Positions 1-7,551 are shown, counted from the stretch's first letter. The stretch is 42,646 nucleotides of DNA from AC-50 sp035640455 (GCA_035640455.1 DASQWB010000022.1:1-42646), one strand, 5' to 3'. Made by a program: numbers and translations. The notes: a model not told the origin generated them from the sequence alone.

Positions 1-122
1 TCGATCCCCTCCATCCCGGAGTCGGCGAACTGCCAGCCGAAGAGCCCCTCGTAGAAGCGCTGCGCGCGGTCGGCGTCGCTCGCCGGGAGCTCGATGTGGA
101 CGATCTTGCCGGAGCTTGCCAT
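1..122 (-). CDS. VOC-family (glyoxalase-like) protein, C-terminus beyond window
   Basis: Forty N-terminal codons are visible, reading from ATG at 122 toward the left edge. The residues KIVHIELPASDADRAQRFYE followed by LFGWQF are the first beta-alpha module of vicinal-oxygen-chelate proteins, with His at the usual first metal-ligand position. A purine-rich Shine-Dalgarno-like stretch precedes the ATG (133-145 region, read on the minus strand). The rest of the gene lies outside the window, so the substrate cannot be predicted. It is divergent from the EthD-like gene at 173. Confidence 0.75.
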   Translation of the reverse strand, partial: MASSGKIVHIELPASDADRAQRFYEGLFGWQFADSGMEGI

Positions 123-160
123 CGGTCGTCTCCTTTCCTCCTTCGCCTCGGGCGAGGCTA

Positions 161-166
161 TACGCT
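161..166 (+). promoter_or_regulatory. -10-like hexamer TACGCT, leaderless start of 173 gene
   Basis: TATACGCT ends six bases before the ATG at 173, and there is no Shine-Dalgarno. Transcription would start at or beside the A of the start codon. This is inferred from spacing, which recurs at many starts in this window. Confidence 0.45.
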
Positions 167-172
167 CCGCCG

Positions 173-448
173 ATGATCCGCGTCTTCGTTCTCTACGAGC
201 AGGAGCCCGACCCGGAGCGGTACGCCGAGCACGTCGAGCTCAACCGCCGCGAGACGCCCGAGGCGACGATCCGGCACGGGCGCATCCTGGGCTCGCCGAC
301 TGGGGAGCCGGAGTACCGCTACTACTTCGAGTACGAGTTCGCCGACCGCGACGCCTGGAAGCGGTCGCAGCAGGGGCTGATGAACGCCGCTGAGGACGCG
401 CTGCAGCTCGGCGTTCCGTTCAAGGTCTTCTTCGCCGAGCTAGCGTGA
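173..448 (+). CDS. EthD-like / dimeric alpha-beta barrel small protein
   Basis: Encodes 91 aa. The start MIRVFVLYEQEPDPERYAEH is typical of EthD-type ferredoxin-like dimeric alpha-beta barrel proteins: a beta strand, then an xPxxYxxHxE helix. I chose ATG 173 over an in-frame upstream ATG at 116 because the protein fold begins there and a -10-like box sits directly upstream. EthD-like proteins accompany degradative oxygenases in other bacteria, but the reaction here is unknown. It lies 87 bases upstream of an enoyl-CoA hydratase operon and may be cotranscribed with it. Confidence 0.7.
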   Translation: MIRVFVLYEQEPDPERYAEHVELNRRETPEATIRHGRILGSPTGEPEYRYYFEYEFADRDAWKRSQQGLMNAAEDALQLGVPFKVFFAELA

Positions 449-535
449 CCCGCCCGGCCGCGTCTTCCGGCCTCTGGTCCGTGATCGCACGGCGCTCGCG
501 ATCCAGAACCTCGGAAACGCGACCGGGCGGATCAC

Positions 536-1345
536 GTGCCTGAGCCGACGCACCCGCGCCCGAGCGCGCCCGAGGAGCTCGGCTTCGAGCGGATCCGCTA
601 CGAGAAGGCGCCGCCGCGCGCGACGATCACGCTCAACCGGGCGGAGGTCCTGAACGCCTTCGACTTCCGGATGCTGCGTGAGGTCGCGCGCGCGTGCGAG
701 GACGCGTCCTGGGACGACGAGATCGCCGTCGTCGTCGTGACCGGCGCGGGGCGCGCGTTCTGCGTCGGCGCCGACCTCAGGTCGTGGGGCGACGAGCTGC
801 TCGGCGAGCCGCGGGAGTACTGGAAGTGGTTCGGCGCCTTCAAGGACATGCACGACCGGCTGCGGGAGATCGGGAAGCCGACGATCGCGCGTGTGAACGG
901 GATCGCGGTCGGCGGCGGGAACGAGCTCCAGATGGCGTGCGACCTTGCCGTGATGGTCGACGACGCGTACATCCGCCACGTGGGGGCCGAGCACGGCTCC
1001 GTGCCCGCAGGCGGCGCGACGCAGTGGCTGCCGATCATGGTCGGCGACCGCCGTGCGCGCGAGATCATCCTCCTCTGCGACGAGATCCCGGCGAAGCAGG
1101 CCGCAGAGTGGGGGCTCGTGAACCGCGCGGTGCCCGCCGCCGAGCTCGACTCGGTCGTCGACTACTGGGTCGAGCGGCTCTCCGTGAAGCTGCCGCAGAC
1201 GATCCGCTACACGAAGCAGCAGCTCAACTGGTGGCGCGACCTTTCCTGGCACGACACCGTCGGCCATGCGCGCGACTGGCTCGCCCTCTCGATGCTCGGC
1301 GACGAGGCCCAGACCGCGATCCGCCGCTTCCTGGAGCGCGAGTGA
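536..1345 (+). CDS. enoyl-CoA hydratase/isomerase (crotonase) family protein
   Basis: Encodes 269 aa from GTG 536. Crotonase landmarks are present: TLNRAEVLNAF near residue 33, the first oxyanion-hole segment GAGRAFCVGADL (about 73-84), the second segment NGIAVGGGNELQMACDLA (about 122-139), and GSVPAGGATQWLP followed by GDRRARE. The GNELQMACDLAVM/GSVPAGG pattern is reminiscent of ring-opening acyl-CoA hydrolases of the 6-oxocyclohexenecarbonyl-CoA type, but I cannot assign the substrate. It overlaps the next gene by four bases (GTGA), and the chain 536-3667 looks like one transcript. It may act on acyl-CoAs from the paa pathway nearby; that is inference. Confidence 0.85.
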   Translation: MPEPTHPRPSAPEELGFERIRYEKAPPRATITLNRAEVLNAFDFRMLREVARACEDASWDDEIAVVVVTGAGRAFCVGADLRSWGDELLGEPREYWKWFGAFKDMHDRLREIGKPTIARVNGIAVGGGNELQMACDLAVMVDDAYIRHVGAEHGSVPAGGATQWLPIMVGDRRAREIILLCDEIPAKQAAEWGLVNRAVPAAELDSVVDYWVERLSVKLPQTIRYTKQQLNWWRDLSWHDTVGHARDWLALSMLGDEAQTAIRRFLERE

Positions 1346-1707
1346 CCGGAGTCGATTTTGCGGCGCTCGAGACGGAGTGGGCGTCGATCGTCGAGCGGCG
1401 CGACAAGGAAGCTGCCCGCGCGTTCCTCGCCGACGACTTCGTGCTCTCGAGCACGGGCGGCGTTGGTCCGAACGTGGCCAAGGACGAATGGCTCACGGCG
1501 CTCGACGAGATCCAGACACGCTCGCTCGTGCCGAGGGACATCGACGCCCGCGTCTTCGGCGAGGTGGCCGTCGTCAGCGCGCGGCTGCGCTGGGACGCGA
1601 CGCTCCGCGACCAGGACCTCACCGGCGACTACGCCGTCACGGACGTCTTCACCCGACACGGTGACCGCTGGCTCGCGTCGTGGCGGATCTCGGTGCGTCT
1701 CCCGTGA
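1342..1707 (+). CDS. NTF2-like (SnoaL/DUF4440-type) protein
   Basis: Encodes 121 aa. GTG 1342 overlaps the stop of the preceding hydratase as GTGA. The sequence FAALETEWASIVERRDKEAA, then FLADDFVLSSTGG and a C-terminal RWLASWRISVR strand, follow the cone-shaped NTF2/SnoaL fold: N-terminal helix, ADDF turn, curved sheet ending in a Trp-rich strand. Members include isomerases, hydrolases and simple ligand-binding proteins, so no reaction is assigned. It is sandwiched between two crotonases with 4-base overlaps, which suggests a linked metabolic role. Confidence 0.75.
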   Translation: MTGVDFAALETEWASIVERRDKEAARAFLADDFVLSSTGGVGPNVAKDEWLTALDEIQTRSLVPRDIDARVFGEVAVVSARLRWDATLRDQDLTGDYAVTDVFTRHGDRWLASWRISVRLP

Positions 1708-2480
1708 AGGCGGAGCGCCTCGTCCTCGTCGAGCGCGACGACCCGATCGCCGTCGTCCTCCTGAACCGGCCTGCGCAGCTCAACGCGCTCTCGGACGAGC
1801 TGATGGAGGAGCTCGTGACGGCGCTGCGCGAGCTCGATGCCGACGAGGCCATTCGCTGCGTCGTCCTCGGCGGCTCGGAGCGCGCCTTCGCCGCCGGCGC
1901 GGACATCGGCGAGCTCGCCTTCCCGACCCCGATCGAGCTCTACTACGCGCGGCGCGTCGAGCGGTGGGACGCGATCCGGAGCCTGTGGACGCCGATCGTC
2001 GCGGCCGTGTCGGGCTACTGCCTCGGCGGCGGCTGCGAGCTCGCGATGTCGTGCGACGTGATCGTCGCCTCCGAGACGGCACGCTTCGGCCAGCCGGAGA
2101 CCGGGCTCGGGATCATCCCCGGCGCGGGCGGCACGCAGCGGCTGACGCGCGCCGTCGGCAAGGCGCTCGCCATGGACATGATCCTGAGCGGCCGGCAGCT
2201 GACGGCGCGGGAGGCGCTCGCGGCCGGGCTCGTGGCGCGCGTCGTCGCCCGCGAGGCCTGGCTCGAGGAGGCGAAGCGGGTCGCGCGGGAGATCGCGACC
2301 AAGGGGCCGGTCGCGACGAGGCTCGCGAAGGAGGCGGTCGACCGGGCCTACGAGACGACGCTCGGTCTCGGGCTCGAGTACGAGCGGCGCGCGCTCTACC
2401 TCGCGTTCGCGTCCGAGGACGCGAAGGAGGGGATGCGGGCCTTCGTCGAGAAGCGGAAGCCGGACTTCAAGGGCCGGTGA
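1704..2480 (+). CDS. enoyl-CoA hydratase (PaaF/EchA-like)
   Basis: Encodes 258 aa from GTG 1704, which overlaps the previous stop as GTGA; an in-frame GTG at 1680 would add eight residues. It is a classical crotonase: LNRPAQLNAL, oxyanion loop AFAAGADIGEL (about 62-72), CLGGGCELAMSCD (about 100-112), then GQPETGLGIIPGAGGTQRL with the Glu-rich catalytic loop, and C-terminal EGMRAFVEKRKPDFKGR. Both catalytic Glu positions expected of a true hydratase appear present (CELAM and QPETGLG). Likely hydrates trans-2-enoyl-CoAs in beta-oxidation or phenylacetate breakdown. Confidence 0.9.
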   Translation: MKAERLVLVERDDPIAVVLLNRPAQLNALSDELMEELVTALRELDADEAIRCVVLGGSERAFAAGADIGELAFPTPIELYYARRVERWDAIRSLWTPIVAAVSGYCLGGGCELAMSCDVIVASETARFGQPETGLGIIPGAGGTQRLTRAVGKALAMDMILSGRQLTAREALAAGLVARVVAREAWLEEAKRVAREIATKGPVATRLAKEAVDRAYETTLGLGLEYERRALYLAFASEDAKEGMRAFVEKRKPDFKGR

Positions 2481-2497
2481 GCGCGTTTGGAGGGCGC

Positions 2498-3667
2498 ATG
2501 ACCGCCCTCTCGCGCTTCGTCGAGCCGCCGAGACTGCGGACCGTCGCGGGCGAGGACGCCGACGACCGGCGGGCGACGTGGCTCGAGCTCTTCTTCGACC
2601 TCGTCTTCGTCGCCGCGGTCGGCCAGCTCGCGAACGCGCTCTCGGCGCATCCGACCTTTCCGCGCTTCCTCGGCTTCGTCGCGCTCTTCGTGCCGGTCTG
2701 GTGGCTGTGGATGGGCTTCACCTTCTACGCGAACCGCTTCGACACCGACGATCTGCCCTACCGGCTGCTCACGCTGCTCGCCATGTTCCTCGTCGCAGTG
2801 CTCGCGACGACAATCGCCGCCGTCTTCCACGGCAGCTCGACCGGCTTCGCGCTCGCCTACCTCTGCGCCCGCCTGATCCTGCTCGTGCTCTACGAGCGCG
2901 CGCGGAGGCACGTCCCCGAGGCGCGCCGGCTGACGACGATCTTCCTCGGGGCGTTCGGCGCGGCGACCGGCTTCTGGATCGCCTCGCTCGCGCTGCCGGC
3001 GCCGTGGCGCTACGGGCTCTGGGGCGGAGCGCTCGTCCTCGAGCTCGGGGCGCCGCTCTTCGCGTGGCGGCAGCTCCCGCAGGCCCCGATCCATCCGCGG
3101 CACATCCCCGAGCGGTTCGGGCTACTGACGCTGATCGTGCTCGGCGAGTCCGTCCTCGGCGTCGTCCTCGGGATCGCCCACGTGCCGTGGGGCGCGGCTT
3201 CGGCCTTCGCGGCCGCCGGGGGATTCGTCGCCGCGGCCGCGCTCTGGTGGATCTACTTCGAGTTCCTCGACGAGACGACGATCGGCGCGCGTGGGCTCTT
3301 CGGCGGACTGACCTACACGTACATGCACTTTCCGATCGTGGTCGGTCTGGCCGCGATGGGCGCGGGCGTCAAGCTCGCGATCCTCTCGGCCGGCGGCGAG
3401 GTCAGCTACGACGACACGAGCTGGATCCTCTGCGCCGGCCTCGCGCTGACGATGGTCGGCCTCGCGGCGATTCAGCTCGTGACGCCGCCGGTGCTCTTCG
3501 ACGAGGACGTTCGGCTCCGCCTCGGGACGGCGGTCGTCGCCTTGGCGCTGATTCCGTTCGGGCTCTCGCCGCTCGCCGTCGCGCTCGTGCTCGCGGGGCT
3601 GCTCATCGCGCAGGTCGTCTACGAGCTCCTCCAGCACGAGGGGCACGTGGCCCGCACGGCGGGTTAG
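2498..3667 (+). CDS. low-temperature-requirement A (LtrA) family membrane protein
   Basis: Encodes 389 aa, from ATG 2498 behind GGAGGG (2489-2494). A GTG at 2477, overlapping the previous stop, would add seven residues. The N-terminus carries the LtrA signature RATWLELFFDLVFVAAVGQLA (about 24-44), followed by about ten hydrophobic helices to the C-terminus. An internal LTLIVLGESVLGVV segment is the conserved LGES motif of the family. LtrA proteins were named from Listeria cold growth; their biochemical function is unsettled. Convergent with the HtrA-like gene, the two stops sharing TTAG. Confidence 0.88.
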   Translation: MTALSRFVEPPRLRTVAGEDADDRRATWLELFFDLVFVAAVGQLANALSAHPTFPRFLGFVALFVPVWWLWMGFTFYANRFDTDDLPYRLLTLLAMFLVAVLATTIAAVFHGSSTGFALAYLCARLILLVLYERARRHVPEARRLTTIFLGAFGAATGFWIASLALPAPWRYGLWGGALVLELGAPLFAWRQLPQAPIHPRHIPERFGLLTLIVLGESVLGVVLGIAHVPWGAASAFAAAGGFVAAAALWWIYFEFLDETTIGARGLFGGLTYTYMHFPIVVGLAAMGAGVKLAILSAGGEVSYDDTSWILCAGLALTMVGLAAIQLVTPPVLFDEDVRLRLGTAVVALALIPFGLSPLAVALVLAGLLIAQVVYELLQHEGHVARTAG

Positions 3668-4599
3668 CCGTCGAGCTCGACCGGGACGAGCGTGAGCGGG
3701 AGCGTGCGATCGCCCCGCACGACCGTGAATGTCACCCTCTCGCCGATGCGCTCGCCGACCATGAGGCGCTGGAGGTCCTCGATTCGCTCGATGGGCTGAC
3801 CGTCGACCTCGACGATCATGTCCTCCGGCCGCATGCCCGCCCGTGCAGCCGGCGAGCCCTCGACGACGTTGACGACCTCGACGCACTCGCGCCGCCCGAG
3901 CCTCGAGGCGAGGCGCGGCGGGAGCGGCCTCGGGCCGCCGGCGATCCCGAGGTAAGCGCGGCGGAAGCGGCCGTCGCGCATCAGCGCGCCCACGATCCTT
4001 CTCGTCGCGGTGTTCACGGGCATGGCGAGGCCGAGGCCGATCCCGGCGACGGCGGTGTTGATCCCGACGACGCGGCCGCGCCCGTCGGCGAGTGCGCCAC
4101 CGGAGCTGCCGGGGTTGAGCGCCGCGTCGGTCTGGATCACGTTGTCGACGTACCGGACGTTGGCGCCGGAGCGGGTCGGCAGCGAGCGGCCGAGGGCCGA
4201 GACGACGCCGGCGGTGACGGAGCCGCCGAACCCGTGCGGATTGCCGATCGCGACGACGAGCTGGCCGACACGCAGCTGTTCCGCGTCGCCGAGCTTGGCG
4301 GGCACGAGGTCGCTCGCCTGCGCCCGCAGGACGGCAAGGTCGGACAGCGGGTCGGCGCCGACGACGGTGAAGTCGAGCTCGCGGCCGTCGACGAACGAGG
4401 CGCGCCCGCGACCGCGTCCGCCACCGACCACGTGCGCAGAGGTGAGGAGGAAGCCGTCCGGGGTGATGACGACAGCGCTGCCGCCGCCGCCGCGACGCAC
4501 TCGCAGGTTCGCGACCGAGGGCGCGAGCCGCTCCGCGACGGACGTGACCGCGCGCGAGTACGCGTCCAGCGCTTCCGTGTCCGAGACCTCGATGGCCAT
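3664..4599 (-). CDS. HtrA/Deg-type trypsin-like serine protease with one PDZ domain, no export signal
   Basis: Encodes 311 aa from ATG 4599; an upstream ATG at 4626 would add nine residues. The catalytic triad is visible: His56 in LTSAHVV, Asp87 in PLSDLAVL, Ser166 in NPGSSGG. A PDZ domain occupies roughly residues 215-305 (VEGSPAARAGMRPEDMIVEVDG). Most bacterial HtrA proteins begin with a signal peptide or membrane anchor; here the N-terminus (MAIEVSDTEALDAYSRAV) is hydrophilic, so a cytoplasmic location is inferred. A TACGCT hexamer seven bases upstream of 4599 supports this start. Role: quality-control protease or chaperone. Confidence 0.88.
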   Translation of the reverse strand: MAIEVSDTEALDAYSRAVTSVAERLAPSVANLRVRRGGGGSAVVITPDGFLLTSAHVVGGGRGRGRASFVDGRELDFTVVGADPLSDLAVLRAQASDLVPAKLGDAEQLRVGQLVVAIGNPHGFGGSVTAGVVSALGRSLPTRSGANVRYVDNVIQTDAALNPGSSGGALADGRGRVVGINTAVAGIGLGLAMPVNTATRRIVGALMRDGRFRRAYLGIAGGPRPLPPRLASRLGRRECVEVVNVVEGSPAARAGMRPEDMIVEVDGQPIERIEDLQRLMVGERIGERVTFTVVRGDRTLPLTLVPVELDG

Positions 4600-4606
4600 T
4601 GCAGCG

Positions 4607-4612
4607 AGCGTA
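4607..4612 (-). promoter_or_regulatory. -10-like hexamer TACGCT before HtrA-like gene
   Basis: Read on the minus strand, TACGCT lies seven bases upstream of ATG 4599 and supports a leaderless start. It sits inside a short inverted repeat (GCGAGC-GTA-GCTCGC, 4604-4618). Confidence 0.4.
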
Positions 4613-4637
4613 GCTCGCGACCGCACGTCTGGGTCGG

Positions 4638-4664
4638 TGTCGATTTCGACCGGTCCCGTTCGTC
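4638..4664 (+). promoter_or_regulatory. candidate ECF42-type promoter TGTCGA-N17-CGTC
   Basis: TGTCGA at 4638-4643 and CGTC at 4661-4664 are separated by 17 bases and lie about 30 bases upstream of the DGPF-protein ATG. As I recall it, the published ECF42 consensus is TGTCGA at -35 and CGTC-like at -10. The match next to an ECF42-type sigma gene implies autoregulation. Confidence 0.6.
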
Positions 4665-4694
4665 GTCATGCTGAAACCCGACGAGGAGGTGACG

Positions 4695-5030
4695 ATGAAG
4701 TACATGACGTTGATCTACGGAGACGCCGCGGCGTGGAACGCGCTCTCCGAGGAGGAGCAGAAGAGGGTCGCCGAGCGCTACATGGCGCTCTCGCGCGAGC
4801 CGGTGGTGGCCGACGGCGCCGAGCTGCAGGATGCGGAGACCGCTACGACCGTCCGGATCCGGAACGGCGAGACGCTGACCACCGACGGGCCGTTCGCGGA
4901 GACGAAGGAGCAGCTCGGTGGGTACTACCTCATCGACTGCGGCAGCCTCGACGAGGCGATCGAGTTCGCGGCGCGGATTCCGGCGGCCGAGCGGGGCGGC
5001 GTCGAGGTCAGGCCGCTGGTGGAGCGATAG
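4695..5030 (+). CDS. DGPF-domain (YCII-related) protein, partner of ECF42 sigma factor
   Basis: Encodes 111 aa from ATG 4695, preceded by GAGGAGGTGA (4682-4691 region). It carries the hallmark TTDGPFAETKEQLGGYYLID (residues about 55-74), and MKYMTLIYGD at the N-terminus, both typical of small YCII/DGPF dimeric alpha-beta barrel proteins. Genes of this type sit beside ECF42 sigma factors in many actinobacteria and proteobacteria; their biochemical role is not established. The stop TAG overlaps the inferred first codon of the sigma gene, so the two are translationally coupled. Confidence 0.9.
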   Translation: MKYMTLIYGDAAAWNALSEEEQKRVAERYMALSREPVVADGAELQDAETATTVRIRNGETLTTDGPFAETKEQLGGYYLIDCGSLDEAIEFAARIPAAERGGVEVRPLVER

Positions 5031-6166
5031 CGGCGGCGCTCGAGCACCGGACGATCGCCCGCCTCTTCCGTGAGGAGTGGGGGCGGGCGGTCGCGGCGCT
5101 CGTGCGGGCGCTCGGCGACGTCGACCTCGCCGAGGACGCCGTCCAGGAAGCCTTCGTCGTCGCGCTCGACCGCTGGCCCCGGGACGGCGTGCCGGCGAAT
5201 CCGGGCGCATGGATCGTCTCCGTGGCGCGGAATCGGGCGATCGACCGGCTGCGGCGCGAGCGGCGCGGCGCGCAGAAGCTCGAGGAGCTGAGGCGGCTCC
5301 TGCCGGCCGGCGCCGCTTCGGAGGAGGAGGACGACGTGGACACGATCCCGGACGAACGGCTCAGCCTGGTCTTCATGTGCTGCCACCCGGCGCTCGCGAT
5401 CGAGGCGCGCGTCGCGCTGACGCTGCGGCTGCTCGGCGGGCTCGCGACGCCGGAGATCGCGCGCGCGTTCCTCGCGCCGGAGGCGACGATGGCGCAGCGG
5501 CTCGTGCGCGCGAAGCGGAAGATCCGCGCGGCGGGCATCCCGTTTCGCGTGCCGCCGGCGCACCTGCTGCCGGAGCGGCTCGACGCCGTCCTCGCGGTGC
5601 TCTACCTCGTCTTCAACGAGGGCTACTCGGCGACGGCCGGCGACACGCTCGTGCGGCGGGAGCTCGCGGCGGAGGCGATCCGGCTCGCGCGGGTGCTGGT
5701 GGCTCTCATGCCGGACGAAGGCGAGGCGATCGGGCTGCTCGCGCTGATGCTCTTGCAGGACTCGCGGCGGGAGGCCCGCGTCGACGAGGCCGGCGACCTC
5801 GTGCTGTTGGAGGACCAGGACAGGTCGCTGTGGGACCAGACCGAGATCGAGGAAGGGCTCGCGCTGGCGGCGCGCGCCGCGCGAAGTGGGCTCGGCCGCT
5901 ACGGGCTCCAGGCGTCGATCGCCGCTGAGCACGCGCGGGCGGGCGGGCCGGATGAGACGGACTGGCCGCGGATCGCGGCGCTCTACGCCGAGCTCTTGCA
6001 TCTCGATCGGAGCCCGGTCGTCGAGCTCAACCGTGCGGTCGCCGTCGCGCTGGCGGAGGGGCCGCAGCGCGGGCTCGCGCTCATGAGCCCTATCCGGGGT
6101 CTCAAGCGCTACCACCTCTTCCACGCGGCGCAGGGCGACCTGCTGCGGAGGCTTGGGGCGTCATGA
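5027..6166 (+). CDS. ECF42-type RNA polymerase sigma factor (frameshifted near C-terminus)
   Basis: About 379 aa in this frame. The sigma-2 region runs at roughly residues 10-75 (LAEDAVQEAFVVALDRWP, then NPGAWIVSVARNRAIDRLR) and the sigma-4 region at about 115-170. A long C-terminal helical extension, characteristic of ECF42, includes FNEGYSA, AAEAIRLAR and ELNRAVAVALAEG. There is no ATG, GTG or TTG where the N-terminus should be: the family alignment point falls at ATA 5027, overlapping the DGPF stop as ATAG. The first conventional start is GTG 5102, which would cut the first helix. The frame ends at TGA 6164-6166, but the missing family C-terminus continues one base out of frame (6165-6260). 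Confidence 0.85.
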   Translation: MAAALEHRTIARLFREEWGRAVAALVRALGDVDLAEDAVQEAFVVALDRWPRDGVPANPGAWIVSVARNRAIDRLRRERRGAQKLEELRRLLPAGAASEEEDDVDTIPDERLSLVFMCCHPALAIEARVALTLRLLGGLATPEIARAFLAPEATMAQRLVRAKRKIRAAGIPFRVPPAHLLPERLDAVLAVLYLVFNEGYSATAGDTLVRRELAAEAIRLARVLVALMPDEGEAIGLLALMLLQDSRREARVDEAGDLVLLEDQDRSLWDQTEIEEGLALAARAARSGLGRYGLQASIAAEHARAGGPDETDWPRIAALYAELLHLDRSPVVELNRAVAVALAEGPQRGLALMSPIRGLKRYHLFHAAQGDLLRRLGAS

Positions 6167-6260
6167 GGAGGCTGCTGCCGCCTATCGGCGCGCGCTCGAG
6201 CTCGCGACGAACCCGGTGGAGCACCGCTTCCTCGAGCGGCGCCTGCGCGAGCTCTCCTAG
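6165..6260 (+). pseudogene. out-of-frame C-terminal tail of ECF42 sigma factor
   Basis: Reading from 6165 gives EEAAAAYRRALELATNPVEH and then RFLERRLREL before TAG 6258-6260. This is the usual C-terminal tail of ECF42 proteins (a YRRAL...NPVExxFLxRRL helix pair). It directly continues the sigma factor interrupted at 6166, so one base is in excess around 6161-6164. The cause is either an assembly error or a true frameshift. Confidence 0.8.
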
Positions 6261-6318
6261 CGCCGTCCCGCCGGCGAATGAAGACACGGCTCGGCGGAGC
6301 AGGTGCGAGACTCCCGCC

Positions 6319-7089
6319 GTGGCCGAGGTGGAGACGAGCCGCGACGGCGGAGTCCTGACGATCACGCTGAACCGGCCCGACGTGCTGAACGCGCTCAACG
6401 CGGCGATGCACCGCGGCCTGCTCGCCGCGTTCAGGGAGGCACGCGACGACGAGGTGCGCGCGGTCGTCGTGACGGGTGCAGGTCGGGGCTTCTGCGTCGG
6501 CCAGGACCTGACGGAGTTCCGCGAATCGGCCGGCGACATCGGCGGCCGGTTACGCGCCACCTACCACCCGACGATCCTCGGGCTGCGCGGCCTCGAGAGG
6601 CCGGTCGTCGCCGCCGTCAACGGCGCCGCCGCGGGCGCCGGGCTCTCGGTCGCGCTCGCATGTGACCTGCGGCTGGCCGCGGACTCGGCGACCTTCGTCC
6701 CCGCGTTCATCAGCATCGGCCTCGTCCCCGACTCCGGTTGCTCCTACTTCGCGACGCGGTTGCTCGGCTACGCGCGGGCCCTCGAGTGGCTCACGACCGG
6801 CAAGCGGCTGACCGCCGCCGAGGCGCAGGCCTGGGGCCTCGTCTCCGAGGTCGTGGAGGCGGATGCGCTGCCGGCGCGTGCCGCCGAGCTCGCCGCCGAG
6901 CTCGCCGCGCTGCCGACGCGAGGGGTCGCGCTCACGAAGCGCCTCCTCGACCACGCGCAGACGGCGACGCTCGAAGAGCAACTCGAGCGCGAAGCCCAGC
7001 TCCAGACGGCCGCCACACAGACCGAGGACTTCCGCGAGGGCGTCGCCGCCTTCCTGGAGAAGCGGCCGCCGCAGTTCGAAGGGCGTTAG
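6319..7089 (+). CDS. paaG: PaaG-like 1,2-epoxyphenylacetyl-CoA isomerase (crotonase family)
   Basis: Encodes 256 aa from GTG 6319. Crotonase motifs are TLNRPDVLNALN, GAGRGFCVGQDLTEF (about 54-68) and NGAAAGAGLSVALACDLR (about 100-117). The second crotonase Glu is absent (AGLSVAL), while the GLVPDSG segment retains the Asp found in PaaG; that pattern separates PaaG isomerases from hydratases. PaaG converts the ring-1,2-epoxide of phenylacetyl-CoA to the oxepin-CoA, directly downstream of the PaaABC(D)E epoxidase. The paaABCD genes lie 0.5 kb away, on the opposite strand. Confidence 0.8.
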   Translation: MAEVETSRDGGVLTITLNRPDVLNALNAAMHRGLLAAFREARDDEVRAVVVTGAGRGFCVGQDLTEFRESAGDIGGRLRATYHPTILGLRGLERPVVAAVNGAAAGAGLSVALACDLRLAADSATFVPAFISIGLVPDSGCSYFATRLLGYARALEWLTTGKRLTAAEAQAWGLVSEVVEADALPARAAELAAELAALPTRGVALTKRLLDHAQTATLEEQLEREAQLQTAATQTEDFREGVAAFLEKRPPQFEGR

Positions 7090-7526
7090 CTCCCCTGCGC
7101 GCAGACGCGCAGGCCGAGCTGGCGCGCAAACCGGTTCGCGGCGCGGTTCGCCGCGGCCGCCTCGCTGAGCGCGGCTTGGATGCCGGTGCGGTCGGCGTGC
7201 CTCGCCGCGTCGCGCAGCCGCTCCAGGGCGCCCACGGCGGAGTCGTTCTGGTCGAGCCACTCGTTCGCGGTCTTCTCGTCGTCCTTCGGCGGCTTGAGGG
7301 CGCGGAGCTCCTCGGTGCCCTTGCGCGCGATCGGAAGCGCGCGGTCGACGTAGCGCGGCAGCGCGCGGATGCTGCCCGGCTGGCCGAGCGCCCTGATCTT
7401 CGCGTTGTACTTGGCGCAGATCGCGTCGGCCCGCTTCGAGAACTCCGCTCGCGAGAGCCGCTTCTCGCCGCCGCCGCATCCTGCGGCGAGCACACCGAGC
7501 GCAAGTACAAGGAAGCCCCGGCGCAT
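7086..7526 (-). CDS. small exported lipoprotein, function unknown
   Basis: Encodes 146 aa from ATG 7526; a GTG at 7532 would add two residues. The N-terminus MRRGFLVLALGVLAAGCGGG is a lipoprotein signal with lipobox LAAGC, so the mature protein would begin at the Cys near residue 17. The mature part starts LSRAEFSKRADAICAKYN, a helix with one Cys that recurs in actinobacterial lipoproteins, and ends LRVCAQGS; the two Cys could form a disulfide. The remainder is helical and charged. Its stop overlaps that of paaG as TTAG. A TAACCT box eight bases upstream favours ATG 7526. Confidence 0.75.
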   Translation of the reverse strand: MRRGFLVLALGVLAAGCGGGEKRLSRAEFSKRADAICAKYNAKIRALGQPGSIRALPRYVDRALPIARKGTEELRALKPPKDDEKTANEWLDQNDSAVGALERLRDAARHADRTGIQAALSEAAAANRAANRFARQLGLRVCAQGS

Positions 7527-7534
7527 GCGCACCT

Positions 7535-7540
7535 AGGTTA
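7535..7540 (-). promoter_or_regulatory. -10-like hexamer TAACCT before lipoprotein gene
   Basis: On the minus strand TAACCT ends eight bases before ATG 7526 but only two before GTG 7532. The spacing therefore decides for the ATG, and the transcript would be leaderless. Confidence 0.4.
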
Positions 7541-7551
7541 CGTCCTCGCGA

